From the NCBI GenBank assembly GCA_946894095.1, contig OX335642.1, forward strand, positions 27,973,021 through 28,037,020: a stretch of DNA of 64,000 nt. Direction: 5' to 3'. A model generated the notes under the pieces. The model did not search any database, was not told the DNA's origin, and saw only the letters and a program-made list of their open reading frames with translations. This DNA comes from Incurvaria masculella. Taxonomy: Eukaryota > Arthropoda > Insecta > Lepidoptera > Incurvariidae. Of this stretch, positions 1 through 11,217 are shown one piece after another; the first letter of the stretch is position 1; each line of letters opens with the position of its first letter. The translations under genes and the position numbers were made by a program.

Positions 1-2
1 AA

Positions 3-2972
3 GAAGCCCAAGCAGCGACGCAGCTAGCCCAGGCGCGGCTAATCTGCCTAGAAGAAGAATCATCGTGCGGCGGCGACGACCTCGACGAGCCGAACCGGGA
101 GGAGCTGACCCGAAAATGGCTGCAGCAACAAGAGGACGCGAGACTGCTGCCAGCCGAACGAGCCCCGCACGTGAACGAGCCTGTGTGCAAAGTGACAGTA
201 CCTGTGCCCGAAGTGACGATACCTGTGCGCGAAGTGACGATACCTGTGCGCGAAGTGACTGCTCCTGCCCACCGAGTGACCGACCCAGTGCCTGCGAGGG
301 AGCGAGCCTGGAACGCCGACGCCGCAGCCGCCGCATCGCCGGCCACCGCGGACCATGTGAGTAAGGCTATTTTATATCTTGGTGCAAAGCAGTCACTTAA
401 CGATCTCCCTAATTTTGATGGTTCCATTGGGCAATGGTATATTTATGCGGACACGTTAAATTCACTTTTAAATAATAAAAGTTTGTCCGATCGCGATGTT
501 TTTGCAAAAGTTCAAAAGTCACTGCAAGGAGAGGCGCGCCGTACGGTTTCAGTACTTTTGAATCACCCGTCAAATCTGAAAAGAATTTTTAACCGGCTAG
601 AAGATAAATACGGGTCCCCTTCTATTGTTGTGTCTCAAATGTTAACTTCGATAAAATCATTTCCGAGAATTCGCGACTCAACAAGCCGAGAAAGTTTGTG
701 TGATTTGGCTACACTTATTGGAGGTCTCATGTCTGTTGTATATTCGGATTCCGTGTCTTATTTTAATAATTCCGACCGCGCAGCAAACTACCGAGCTCGC
801 GTTGAAGATACCGATTTGCTTAATAGTATCGAAGATAAGTTACCGGAGCATCTACGTCATATGTGGTGGCTTCACGCGCAGAACGATCAGTCGAAACAAC
901 CTCCAATTTGTATATTTGAGCGATGGTTAGACCAAATCGCACACAACATCCCGAGACGTTTTGATTTAGCAACACCCGCAGTAGCGTCAAGTGGCGCGCC
1001 TCAGCCAATCAGGGAGCCGCGCAACCTCCCACGCGCTACGTACGCCCGACCCCCACTCCCGCCGCATCCACGAGTGTTCGCTGCTACCGCGAGCGAGAAT
1101 TTTAAAAGCAGCGACACTAAATTTGTAAGAAAATGCGAGTTGTGCGAGCAAGACGGACATGAATATAATTATTGTTCCAAATTCATGGGTATGTCGGTTG
1201 ACGATAGATTTTTAACGGTTCAGAGATTAAATGGATGTTACCGTTGCTTAAAGGTAGGGCATCGCGGCAACTATTGCCTTAAGAGTAAGTCACGAAAAAC
1301 TCACCCACTGTTGAGGAGGTCCAACGAACAAAAACATAATCCGACCTCTGAAACAGAAGATAAACGCGAAGTTGACGTAGGCTGCGTAAGTTGCTCCAGC
1401 AAAGTTCTATTGAAAATATTGCCTGTGATTTTACGCGGACCTAACGGAAGTATTACAACGTCAGCTTTCCTTGATGACGGGTCAGCTATCACGTTAATGA
1501 ACGAGGACCTCGCTACGAAATTAGGGCTACCGGGGCCAACGAGTGAGCTGACCCTACGCGGCATAGCCGGAACTACGACCGACGCGTCTCGTCACGTAGG
1601 ATTGCACATTAAGGGCGCGGACAGTAAAGCCAAAGAATTTTTTATTAATGCCAAAACGATGAAAACGCTTCATTTGCCGGCCGCGTCGTCGATACCGACG
1701 GCGACGTTACGGGCCTTCAGCCATTTGAAAGGAATTAAGCTAAATTTAGAAAATCCTTCGCCCGTAGGTATTTTGATAGGTCAGGACAACTGGCACCTTA
1801 TTGTGGGCCGGCAGATAAGAAACGGTGCACCTAACGAGCCGGCAGCCTCATTTACTCACCTCGGATGGTGCATTCACGGGCACTTGAACGGCCACAGAAA
1901 TGAGAATAACGTAAATTACGTGATGCACGTTAATACCGACGTATCTGAGTTAATTCGACGGCACGTAGGAGCCGAGGAAATGGGAGTCGAGCCCAAACAA
2001 CGCATTACGCCGAGCCTTAGGCAAGCTCACAGTATTCTGGAAAGTACAACAAAAAAGATCGACGGACCACGTTGGGAAACCGGACTCCTATGGAAGGACA
2101 GCGATACCAGTTTCCCGCCCAGCAGACGTCACGCGGAAAAGCGGCTACGTTCCATCGAAATCAAAATGGAAAAAGATACGGATTTCGCCGAACGATACGC
2201 AGATAAAATTAATCGTTACATCGAACAGGGTTATGCACGGAAGTTAACGTCTGCCGAGGCAGGAAACATCAGCCCACGTACATTTTACCTGCCACATTTT
2301 GCTGTGTATAACCCGAATAAGCCTAACAAGATCCGCGTGGTTTTTGACGCCGCCGCACGGAGCGCTAGTGTAGCGCTCAATGACAAGCTGCTCAGCGGAC
2401 CGGACCTGTTGAACTCGTTATTAGGCTGCATATTCAGATTTCGGCAAGGAGCAGTCGGATTCACCGCCGACATAGAAGAAATGTTTTTAAGAATAAAAAT
2501 AATCGCCGCGGACCAAGACTCACAACGCTTTCTGTGGCGAAGCGACCGAAATCAGCCGAAGGCCGACGAATACGTGATGACGTCACTTCTGTTCGGAGCT
2601 ACCAGCTCGCCGTGCTCAGCCCAATACGTAAAAAATGTCAATGCAACCAACGACACGGAAGCCAGCGATCGAGTCAAGCACGCGATAATCCGAAACCATT
2701 ATGTTGATGACATGTTGGACAGCACTAACAGCCTGGAGGAAGCGCGAGAAATCATCAACGGCGTACGAAAAACGCACAGAAAAGGAGGTTTTTTTCATAA
2801 CCTCCTGGGCAGCATCGAACGAAAAGGCATTAAGCGATGTACCGCCCGAACACCGAGCCAGCGGAACGGTCACACTAGCTCAACAGGAAGCACCGAACCT
2901 ACGAACGTTGGGCCTGCACTGGAACCCAAGAGAAGATGTCCTCGCATTCGACTTATCTATGAAAAAACTTAA
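3..2972 (+). CDS. BEL/Pao Gag, protease and N-terminal RT (partial at 5' end)
   Basis: This encodes the capsid-like Gag, the aspartic protease and the first half of the reverse transcriptase. The frame is open from base 3 with no ATG at a convincing start, so the true start lies outside the window. The N-terminal part is acidic and Gln-rich, followed by a five-fold heptapeptide repeat (192-296). The Gag region (about 370-960) resembles the DUF1759 retrotransposon gag family. Two CX2CX4HX4C zinc knuckles lie at about 1135-1180 and 1238-1280. The protease has the motif FLDDGSA at about 1470. RT motifs include RVVFDAA (about 2332), FTADIEEMFLRI (about 2460) and the catalytic YVDD at 2701. True homology stops at the seven-T run 2789-2795; the last 59 or so codons are read out of frame. 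The domain calls follow from motif order; the boundaries are approximate. Confidence 0.9.
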   Translation, partial: EAQAATQLAQARLICLEEESSCGGDDLDEPNREELTRKWLQQQEDARLLPAERAPHVNEPVCKVTVPVPEVTIPVREVTIPVREVTAPAHRVTDPVPARERAWNADAAAAASPATADHVSKAILYLGAKQSLNDLPNFDGSIGQWYIYADTLNSLLNNKSLSDRDVFAKVQKSLQGEARRTVSVLLNHPSNLKRIFNRLEDKYGSPSIVVSQMLTSIKSFPRIRDSTSRESLCDLATLIGGLMSVVYSDSVSYFNNSDRAANYRARVEDTDLLNSIEDKLPEHLRHMWWLHAQNDQSKQPPICIFERWLDQIAHNIPRRFDLATPAVASSGAPQPIREPRNLPRATYARPPLPPHPRVFAATASENFKSSDTKFVRKCELCEQDGHEYNYCSKFMGMSVDDRFLTVQRLNGCYRCLKVGHRGNYCLKSKSRKTHPLLRRSNEQKHNPTSETEDKREVDVGCVSCSSKVLLKILPVILRGPNGSITTSAFLDDGSAITLMNEDLATKLGLPGPTSELTLRGIAGTTTDASRHVGLHIKGADSKAKEFFINAKTMKTLHLPAASSIPTATLRAFSHLKGIKLNLENPSPVGILIGQDNWHLIVGRQIRNGAPNEPAASFTHLGWCIHGHLNGHRNENNVNYVMHVNTDVSELIRRHVGAEEMGVEPKQRITPSLRQAHSILESTTKKIDGPRWETGLLWKDSDTSFPPSRRHAEKRLRSIEIKMEKDTDFAERYADKINRYIEQGYARKLTSAEAGNISPRTFYLPHFAVYNPNKPNKIRVVFDAAARSASVALNDKLLSGPDLLNSLLGCIFRFRQGAVGFTADIEEMFLRIKIIAADQDSQRFLWRSDRNQPKADEYVMTSLLFGATSSPCSAQYVKNVNATNDTEASDRVKHAIIRNHYVDDMLDSTNSLEEAREIINGVRKTHRKGGFFHNLLGSIERKGIKRCTARTPSQRNGHTSSTGSTEPTNVGPALEPKRRCPRIRLIYEKT
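192..296 (+). repeat. 21-bp tandem repeat inside gag, five copies
   Basis: Five 21-bp units start at 192, 213, 234, 255 and 276. Units 2 and 3 are identical; the others differ by several bases. Each unit encodes a heptapeptide of the type V-T-x-P-V-x-E/R. The repeat keeps the gag frame, so copy number could change without breaking the gene. Confidence 0.85.
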
Positions 2973-5259
2973 GACTACGATCGTCACCGGCGAGCAACGA
3001 CCTACGAAACGAGAGGTGCTGAAGTTAGTTATGACGGTATTTGACCCCGTTGGCATACTGAGCCCAATAACAGTAAAATCCAAAATACTTTTACAAAATA
3101 TTTGGAAGTCCGAAGTAGGCTGGGACGAGAAGATCTGTGAAAATGATTACGAGAATTGGAAAGTATGGTTGGCCGAACTCGAAACTGCAAAGGAAGTACA
3201 TGTACCTAGACACTATTTCAACGGAACCACGGAGTCACCAGTACGACGCGAGTTACATATTTTCGCAGATGCAAGTTCCCACGCGTACGCCGCCGTTGCC
3301 TACTTCCGGACCACGCAACGTAACTTAAACGTGACGTTAAGTTTCATTTCGTCTAAGACTCGCGTGGCCTCGCGAAAGGTCACATCGATACCACGTTTGG
3401 AGCTTTCTGGTGCCTTATTAGCAGCCCGATTGGCTGACACGATAAAACGAGAACACGACATCGACATACATGCCACGACAATGTGGTCGGACAGCCAAAC
3501 TGTGCTCGGCTGGATAGCATCCGATAAATCATCATATAAAGCCTACGTATCGCACCGACTGGCCGAGCTCGACGAGCTGACTGATATTTCAGAATGGCGC
3601 TATTGTCCGACCGATTTGAATGTGGCCGACGAAGCCACCAGAAACTCACAGCGCGCCGATCTTACGCCTCAGAGCCGCTGGATAGCGGGACCAGCCTTTT
3701 TACTTGGCGCACCGGGGACATGGCCACCGCAAATCAAGCCAGACGTTCCGAACGAAGAAAAAATTCAGACCGCGCACCTCGTCGAACCCATTTCAGATGC
3801 CGGTCTGCCAGATATTAGCCGTTTCTCAAAATATTCTCGACTGATAAATACAACAGCATACGTCCGAATGTTTATAGAAAAATGTCGCAAAAATCCAGCT
3901 CAGCTAACGACAACGGAATATCAGCAAGCAGAGCTAAGCTGGATAAAGCACGCGCAAAACGAAAGTTTCAGTACCGAAATAAAGTTATTACGTGAAAACA
4001 AGCCGCTTCCGTATAAAAATCGACTAATTCCGCTAAGTCCCTACTTAGATTCGGAGGGAGTGCTCCGCGCCGAAGGTAGAGTGAAAACAAACTTTATAGA
4101 ATACGACATTAAGAACCCTACAATTCTTGATGGCAGGCACCGATTCACTTTGCTCCTTATTTTTGATACGCACGACCGACTACGACACGAAGGAACGGAC
4201 AAACAGATTAACGTTTTACGCACACAATATTTTATTTTCGGACTACGAGCGGCATTGAAGAAAATCCAATTTTCCTGCAATACATGTAAGAAAAATAAGG
4301 CGAAACCTCAGAACCCTAAAATGGGCAATCTACCAGACGAACGCGTCGCTCACCTCGCAAGGCCCTTCACCATGACGGGAATGGATTATTTTGGACCGCT
4401 AGAGGTCTCCATCGGTCGACGTCGTGAAAAGCGTTGGGGCGTGATTTTCACGTGCCTGACAACGAGAGCCATCCACCTCGAGATTGCAGCGAGCTTGAGT
4501 GCAGACTCGTGCATTCAAGCTATCCGAAGGTTTATGTGCCGCCGCGGCACGCCTAAAGTTATCTGGTCCGATAATGGGACGAATATGGTTGGCGCAGATC
4601 GCGAGTTACAGAAATGTATTTCGGAGTTGGAAACCGACGCAATAAATAATTTTTCCAAACTTCGGAAAATCGAGTTCAAATTTAACCCACCGGTCGCACC
4701 GTGGGCCGGCGGGGCCTGGGAACGTTTGATAAAGTCAGTCAAAATAGCTCTGAGCGCAACCATGTGTAGCAGGGCGCCACACCCGGAGACGCTAGCGACG
4801 CTCTTCGCAGAAGCGGAATTTCTTGTCAACACACGGCCGCTTACGCATGTTTCGCTCGATCACGGAGACGACGAGAGCCTCACGCCAAACCATTTTTTGA
4901 TAGGCTCAAGTACAGGGGAGTATCACGTACCAGGGAAATTTGACGCAAACGAATTACGTAAACAGTGGAGAATAGCGCAAGCACTCACCAACCATTTTTG
5001 GAAGCGCTGGCTTAAAGAATATTTACCTACGTTGGTACCGCGCCAAAAGTGGCACACGACCGGTAGAGCGATTACAATAGGTGATGTAGTCCTCGTAACC
5101 GACCCGAACCAACCTCGAGCCACCTGGCCAAAGGGCGTGGTCAGCGCAGTCTACCCTGGAAAAGACGGCATAATCAGAATGGTAGACATCCGGACCCAGA
5201 CGGGGTCACTTCGACGTCCAGTAGGGCGACTCGCCGTCATATTCGAAAATAAGTTATAA
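2701..5259 (+). CDS. BEL/Pao Pol C-terminal part: RT thumb, RNase H, integrase
   Basis: This is the continuation of the preceding frame after a one-base shift; meaningful homology starts near 2790, and the first 30 or so codons are out-of-frame RT. It contains the RT thumb/connection region (WNPREDVLAFDL, about 2920), an RNase H region (IFADASSHAYAAVAYF, about 3259; WSDSQTVLGWI, about 3486), an HHCC integrase zinc finger (about 4170-4310, ending CNTCKKNK), the integrase core with the D, D, E residues in GMDYFGPL (about 4380), WSDNGTNMVGAD (4564) and GAWERLIKSVK (about 4712), and a C-terminal DUF5641-like region with VPRQKWHTTGRA (about 5035). It ends in TAA at 5259, about 120 bp before the LTR. 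No env-like frame follows. Confidence 0.9.
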   Translation: MLMTCWTALTAWRKREKSSTAYEKRTEKEVFFITSWAASNEKALSDVPPEHRASGTVTLAQQEAPNLRTLGLHWNPREDVLAFDLSMKKLKTTIVTGEQRPTKREVLKLVMTVFDPVGILSPITVKSKILLQNIWKSEVGWDEKICENDYENWKVWLAELETAKEVHVPRHYFNGTTESPVRRELHIFADASSHAYAAVAYFRTTQRNLNVTLSFISSKTRVASRKVTSIPRLELSGALLAARLADTIKREHDIDIHATTMWSDSQTVLGWIASDKSSYKAYVSHRLAELDELTDISEWRYCPTDLNVADEATRNSQRADLTPQSRWIAGPAFLLGAPGTWPPQIKPDVPNEEKIQTAHLVEPISDAGLPDISRFSKYSRLINTTAYVRMFIEKCRKNPAQLTTTEYQQAELSWIKHAQNESFSTEIKLLRENKPLPYKNRLIPLSPYLDSEGVLRAEGRVKTNFIEYDIKNPTILDGRHRFTLLLIFDTHDRLRHEGTDKQINVLRTQYFIFGLRAALKKIQFSCNTCKKNKAKPQNPKMGNLPDERVAHLARPFTMTGMDYFGPLEVSIGRRREKRWGVIFTCLTTRAIHLEIAASLSADSCIQAIRRFMCRRGTPKVIWSDNGTNMVGADRELQKCISELETDAINNFSKLRKIEFKFNPPVAPWAGGAWERLIKSVKIALSATMCSRAPHPETLATLFAEAEFLVNTRPLTHVSLDHGDDESLTPNHFLIGSSTGEYHVPGKFDANELRKQWRIAQALTNHFWKRWLKEYLPTLVPRQKWHTTGRAITIGDVVLVTDPNQPRATWPKGVVSAVYPGKDGIIRMVDIRTQTGSLRRPVGRLAVIFENKL

Positions 5260-5382
5260 ACGTAAGTTCGCCGATAAGTTAGTTACTAAACCGTATACGT
5301 AAGTCATATTTTTATCACGGTCCTAAGGACACTACGAATTTAGTCCCGCGTAGGGTTAAATTAGGAATTTTACCGAGGGGGG

Positions 5383-6745
5383 TGTATTGGACTAAATCAA
5401 GATATCACGAGGAGCGCGAACCGAAACAAAAGACACTGACGCGCACTACCTGCCGGGCGCGCTACCTGTCCCCTCCCCCGCACGCCTTTCACAATTATCT
5501 GCCTCGCCTACGACCGATACCCACGAAAAGCCCTATGATATTATTATGACTGCTTGCACCGAGATATAGATTGCCTTACTCGCACATTATGCCCCGAAAT
5601 ATGTTCATTTGTATTATGTTGTAAATATACGATACTTAGATAATGTGTGTTTAGGACTGTAAGATAAATAACGTGTACAGCTCAGTTAAGTAACCTCAGG
5701 CGAGGCCACGATATGTTTTTTGATAATTGTGTTAGCTATAAGTCCTTTTAGAATAATATTGTAAATAAAGTATATGAGTCTTGTTGTAAATAAATGTATA
5801 TACGTGCCGCATGACTCCACGAACAATATTATAATATTTTAGAAGCTATATGGTCTTAGTGTTTTATAACCTATGTAAAGCCACACGGAAGAAATATATG
5901 TTTTTGTTATTTTTGAGAATATATCATATACGAGATATTATGTAAATTTATGAAAAGTCCATTTTAAAATAAAAGCAGCGGACGCGCTCTGCGCGCCGCG
6001 GACGAATTTAGCACAACGACGCGCGCGCCCTCTTGGCGGCCGAACGAGGCAACTCGAAAAATGTACCATGTAAAATATCTTTGAAAGCAAGAAATTGTAT
6101 TAAATCTTAAAGTTACGAATTTATTTGTACATGTATGGAAAGAGCGAAAAAAGTACCTATCGAATGATGTACCCAACACGAAAGTCTAGCATGTGTACCA
6201 CGAATGGGGTTGAGGCAAAGTTATATTTATGCAAGAAATTGTAATGGGAGACAACAATATCGAGCCTATTTTACGAGTCTCCACAAAAGGCCAAAATACC
6301 TTATACTATTTGGATAGATCTCAGCGAGATCTATCCGCACATATGTTTAGATTTTAAGTCCAACATGTACAACCAAAGATATAAGGCTAGAGCAGTACAT
6401 TTTGTAAAACGAAATAGGAATCAAAGTACGGAGAGGCTCTAGTGGCCGTCTATTTTATTACTTTTCAAGGTAGTTAAGGAAATTAAATTTCAATATACGT
6501 TACGTTCGCTACAACATTACGGTGTTTTATTCTGATCGAAATACTACGCTTCGGTTCCGGCACCACGACCCCTGACCTACGAGATCTCCGGATCGACATC
6601 GAGTCCTGCAGGGAGGCACCCCGTCGGCTGGAACTGGAGGTAGCGGACGTCGCTACGATCGAGCTATCGGAGACCCTGTACCCCGCCGCCTCCGCCCGCC
6701 GTCCACGTACTACAGTCCACTGAGCTTCGGGGGGTGGCGGATACA
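5383..6745 (+). repeat. Candidate 3' LTR of the BEL/Pao element
   Basis: A purine tract (GAGGGGGG, 5375-5382) directly precedes TGTATTGG at 5383. The matching end ATACA is at 6741-6745, giving the short inverted termini TGTAT...ATACA expected of an LTR (1363 bp). Several AATAAA-type signals lie at about 5763-5790 and 5968. Without the 5' LTR the ends cannot be confirmed; the left end is more certain than the right. Confidence 0.6.
6312..6336. repeat. Perfect 11-bp hairpin within the LTR
   Basis: GGATAGATCTC and its exact reverse complement are separated by three bases (AGC). It lies in the 3' half of the candidate LTR and could fold in the transcript. Confidence 0.75.
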
Positions 6746-8065
6746 CTTAGTTTGTTTGCGAAATCAAGGTCGCTTTCGGCTTTCGACGGCACTCCCTAAT
6801 GCGAGTGTGAGTCGTAAATCTATCCCTACGAACCTTCAAACGTAAGCACAGGCAGCTGCATACATGTGTTCTTACTCTGTGGGTTCTGGCACTTAAAAAT
6901 AATTGGTTATGGAAAATCCCAATTTTTTCAGGTATTCGCACAAATAAAAAGAAGGGCAATCGAAAAGGCAAAAGATGATTGGCGTTGTTGCAACTGTTAC
7001 CATGGTAAATTAAGTCGCCGATGAATATGCAAGTGAGGGAATTCATTTGACGTTTAGATATATTTCGTACAATGCTAGCTGTAAAATGACGTGTTATTCG
7101 ACCTTGTTAAGAGCGTGATAAGAGTTGATTGCTTACAGTATTATAAGGGCGTAAGCAAAACAACATTTCATTATATTTAAAAATAACCACAACATATTTT
7201 GATAATCAAAAACGTAATTATGTATCTAGCCAAAATTTAAAGATAAAATTGTAAGTCTTTGGTGTTATGTGTTCTCAAATTAGGCAAATATTCGTAAACT
7301 ATCTATCATAAAAAATGTTTGAACATAAAATATGAGTGTCGAATATTAACTGTTATAGATTTCAAATATAGACCATCAATGCATCTTAAAATTTTTTTAA
7401 ATTCCAAAATAAGTAGCCGTTATTTTTAAAAATAATAACATACGGTTTCACCCACGCCCTTATGGAACTGATTACAATCAGGAGCTATCACGCCCTTCTT
7501 TACGCTGCCGCCCCGACTTTTTTAACTATGATCAATTAAAAATCTATTCCTCTAATTAAAAATATGTTCTCCGTGAGACATATGTAGACTAATCTCATAT
7601 GTCTGCGCCAAGAACATTCATTGAATTTAGGCTGTCACGCTCACATGTGTCGTGTTGGTAGGATTAACACGTAACTAACGAGGATAAGGCCCAGTTCTTT
7701 AGCGCAATAACTCGACTAATATTTATTAAGAAAATACATTAATTTTTTTTTTTACAATTTGAGATGACATTAAATAATATTATAAAATAAAAAATAAACC
7801 TAAGACTGATGAGCTCGTTATGGTAGCCAAGAGACTGTTCTCCAACAATGAATATAGAATTGTCTTTGTGAGCAGTAGTAATATTTCAACAACTGTAAAC
7901 TAGTTTCAATTGAAAAAAATGGAAAAAAGACAAAATGTCAAATCTGGCAAAGATTATTGTCACTTCTTCTTCGCCAAAAATAATGGAACCGGCAGAAGAG
8001 AAAAAAAATATGTGATCCGAGTGCTTAATTTACATCTAATGGACGAAATAAATAAACTCAAACTG
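6746..8065. other. AT-rich DNA without a recognisable gene
   Basis: Only short chance frames are present on either strand, with poly-A/T runs. No coding motif or repeat could be named. Confidence 0.6.
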
Positions 8066-8345
8066 AGCGCCTCGTAGCTTAGAGGCGCGGTGACTTGCCT
8101 TGCATGCCAGAGGTCATGTGTTCAAATCCCCGCCTCGTTCATACACCACTTTCTTTCACTTTCTGAGTTGGATAAGTGCATTCTTTTACGAATGCGAGCT
8201 GCCCGATGGTTCGGAATCCATGTATAACTGTAGATCCCTTACGAGGTGGCTGGATTAAGTTGGGTAGGTACCATCGCTTTGGATGAAAAGATGGTGAAAA
8301 GTCCAATGGGACAAAACGGGCGTAATAGCCCGGACTAATACACTT
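8066..8345 (+). mobile_element. SINE, tRNA-headed, forward
   Basis: The head has an A-box-like TAGCTTAGAGG (8075-8085) and a B-box-like GTTCAAATCC (8120-8129), as in tRNA-derived RNA polymerase III promoters. It is followed by the family's shared body: CTTTCTGAGTTGGATAA (about 8158), CGAATGCGAGCTG (8200), then the stretch ending in ACCATCGC..TTGGATGAA. The terminal hairpin is missing or diverged. The same body occurs in many other copies in this window on both strands. Confidence 0.8.
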
Positions 8346-8391
8346 TTTTCTAGTAAACAAGAGACCCACTGATTCTTTGTGGATCATATTC

Positions 8392-8476
8392 TTTTGCAAT
8401 TCTTCAAGTTTCAAGTATTTCAATATATTTCAATATTTCAAATATTCCAATACTTGAAACTTGAAGAATTGCAAAA
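8392..8476. repeat. Perfect palindrome with 28-bp arms
   Basis: The left arm (8392-8419) and right arm (8449-8476) are exact reverse complements around a 29-base AT-rich loop made of AATATTTCA-like words. It lies about 50 bp after the SINE. It is an obvious RNA or cruciform hairpin. Confidence 0.85.
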
Positions 8477-10948
8477 AAACTTTAGATCATTATTTATGCT
8501 ATGTAGACGGTGTAGTGATGTTTTTAGTCAAATGAGTTAGAAGAGGCACCCCAAGTTAACTAACTAAGTCTGACGATTTGAAGTGTCATTCTCAAAATAT
8601 ATGATTCCTTGTCTAGAGATCAACCTATTTTCGTTAATGTATGTTTCCTTTTTCTACACAAAATACACGGTAAAATAAAATAAACAGTGTTCATTTCCGA
8701 ACCTTTTTGACTAATTGTAGAAATCTAAAAGCAAGTGGAATTACATAATTGTTTATGCATATATGCTGTTTTTGCTTATCAGATCTCTAGATGATTTCTA
8801 ATGTGAAAAATCGACTTTTTATTAATTTTTTTTTTTATAAATGATGTTATCAAAAAATATCAACATCCATTATCAGTCTGGAGTTCTATTTGGACTTGCT
8901 GAGGCGTTTCACTACATATACTACATTTGTTTAAAGTGCATTTGTATGGCGCAAGAGTCCTAGCGCCTTAACGACTGAGAACATGTGTCTGATTTTTATC
9001 GTTAAATTCCAGTGGACATAACATTGTTTCAAGTTCGCTGAACACACACACCAAAATGTATTAAGGTCGATAGCAGAGTTTCGCATCGCTTGCCTGCAAA
9101 TGTAATCTCCGAAGTGCTCCAAACACATTACATACTGTAGAGACGGCAACTTTGACCTTAAAGCAAGGCTGTTAATTTCTAAATGGCCATGCTGGAAAGT
9201 AATTTAGCTAAATGTAGAAGACTTTTAGTGTGAGTGGCATTAACGTTTCTTGTTGATCCAATGATAGTTTATTTTAAGAGATTATTTATGATGAGTTAAA
9301 TATATTTTTTTACAAATCAAGCTCAAAAAATTAAATAGTCCCATATGTTTTATATTAAAAAAATCTTAGAAAAATTTAGATGCTTACTAATTCATATTCA
9401 CTAGTTCTTATCAAACTAAAATTACGATTTGCCGGGATTTAACAACCAATTATCATCTGTATCACTGTACACAGCGATGATTTTTTTTATTAGTTTGCAG
9501 TCAAGTTAAAAACATATTATTCCTGGTAAATCTCCATTAAACTCCGACTGACACACAAACACGAGTATTAAAATGTATAAAATGATAATAATCAAACAAT
9601 TTACAAGTATTTTACTGAAGTTTTCACGTTAAATTCTTATTACTAAAGTTGTGACATTGGTTGACATTTGCAGTTGGCAGCGCACAATTTCATACCACAA
9701 CTTCTCGCAGCTTAATATTTTTCATTACAAGACTATTTATTAATGTCGCTCGCAGGCATTCAAATGAGACGAAAAAAATCACGCCCGAATTCCCAAAGAG
9801 ATGAAGAGGGTGAATTCTGTACGTTTTACCAGGCCTTTACCCCGAATTAGGGCAATCAAGGGGAAAAGGCCAAACGGTAAGGACGAGAGAGGACTTACAA
9901 ATGAGCCCTGGTTCATGCGAGGATACGTGTGTCGGAGCGTGTATGAGGCCGATGTTCAGATTGGTGGCACTTACGGTTGTACTCGGTCGATTGGTCGAAA
10001 TGTTCTCTGGAATTGCCAGTAATGGCGCCCCTGTTTTATCCAACACTTTCTTTTAGATTTGCGCGTACAGGTATACATGAGGTATCACGCATTAGCACTA
10101 AGCATATGTCGGTGTATCTGTGACTGGAAACTTGTAAGTTCACGGATATTATGTAAGATGCCATTACAATTTAGGTCTTTCATGGTTTATTTTAGGAAAC
10201 TTGTTAGTTGACTTACCTTCCTAAGTGAACTTGCAAGATGTAATTGTCCTGATGACTATACGTAATAAATTAAAAATAATACACCGTTCTAAATATATTA
10301 TTTAATTCACGCCCATTGGTAGATTCTGAGTTAGTTTAGTGATTATGGGCGTAGTTTGATGTTTTTAGTGTTATTTGGTCCCTGACTTGCTGACTTGTTT
10401 GGTTCCGACATTGAGAGGTTAGGTTAAGGTTTTATGGAAATAAGTAAGTAAATCAACTTCACATTTTTGTTTATAACAACATGTTTCTTAACAAACCGAT
10501 CTTAATGCTCACAAAGATGTGTAATATCTGTCTTTACAAGTATTCTGTGTAGGGTCAGTCAACTTTTAAGTTTCCTGAAACCTATCAGAAAGGATGTAAA
10601 TTTAAATACCTATCGACAAATATTCGACAGATTTTACAACTGTCCTACAGGTAGGCGGCATGAGCGAAAAATTGTGCCTGTCTCTCTTGCTCTACTGACA
10701 TTACTTATACTGGGAATTAATTTTACTATTGTAATTTATTCTGTATATTTTCAATACAATTTCTCGAATGCATCAAATTTTCTGAAAAATATTTATAATA
10801 TATCCTTAAGCATTGCCTTTAGCGAGAACTTTTCATCCATTCAAAGGAAATTTGGCGGGCAAATACGCAATCCTAAAAATGTCCTCTTTCTAAAATTCCA
10901 ACTTTAAAATGTTCTTCATGAAAGTATTTCAGGTGACGGCGGCGCGCT
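8477..10948. other. Intergenic or intronic AT-rich DNA
   Basis: No gene is supported. A moderately GC-rich stretch at 9775-10050 is open for about 70 codons on both strands but shows no family motif. A weak inverted similarity (GAAACTTGTAAGTTCAC near 10127 and AAGTGAACTTGCAAG near 10223) suggests a decayed inverted-repeat element. Confidence 0.5.
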
Positions 10949-11006
10949 CAGGGGTGGCAAACATTGCCGTGACAAGAATGACGGCTGTAGTTCAGGGGTC
11001 GCAAAC
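10949..11006 (+). repeat. Two hAT-like terminal motifs in the same direction
   Basis: CAGGGGTGGCAAAC (10949-10962) and CAGGGGTCGCAAAC (10993-11006) resemble the ends of hAT transposons (CAGGGGTCGCAAAC type). No matching inverted end or transposase was found, so these are at most end fragments. Confidence 0.35.
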
Positions 11007-11217
11007 ATTTGCGGAACAACACTTTAACCGGCTCTGACTAATGTTAGCTGCGGCAAAGTAAAAAAGCTAATTACAACCTCATTTGGCCTTAAAGCGGATT
11101 GTTAAGGTATGGGCAACAGTTTCAGGCCACAGTTAGTGACGATTTAGTGATCTCATTTTTGAGAGAAAAACATTTTAGAAATATAAAAAGTTGGGAGAGC
11201 AAAATGTTTTTTTTTTC

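Larger units (their letters stand above)
1..6745 (+). mobile_element. BEL/Pao LTR retrotransposon, 5' end outside the window
   Basis: The gag and pol domains come in BEL/Pao order: gag with two zinc knuckles, aspartic protease, RT, RNase H, integrase and a C-terminal DUF5641-like region, followed by a purine-rich tract and a candidate 3' LTR. The 5' LTR and primer-binding site lie before base 1. Everything stays in frame except one homopolymer shift in the RT (T run 2789-2795), so this copy is nearly intact and probably young. An assembly error in the T run cannot be excluded. Confidence 0.93.

Noticed and set aside
171..173. Translation start of Gag at the GTG of base 171
   Set aside because: A GTG start is not expected in an insect nuclear gene, and the frame is open upstream to base 3.
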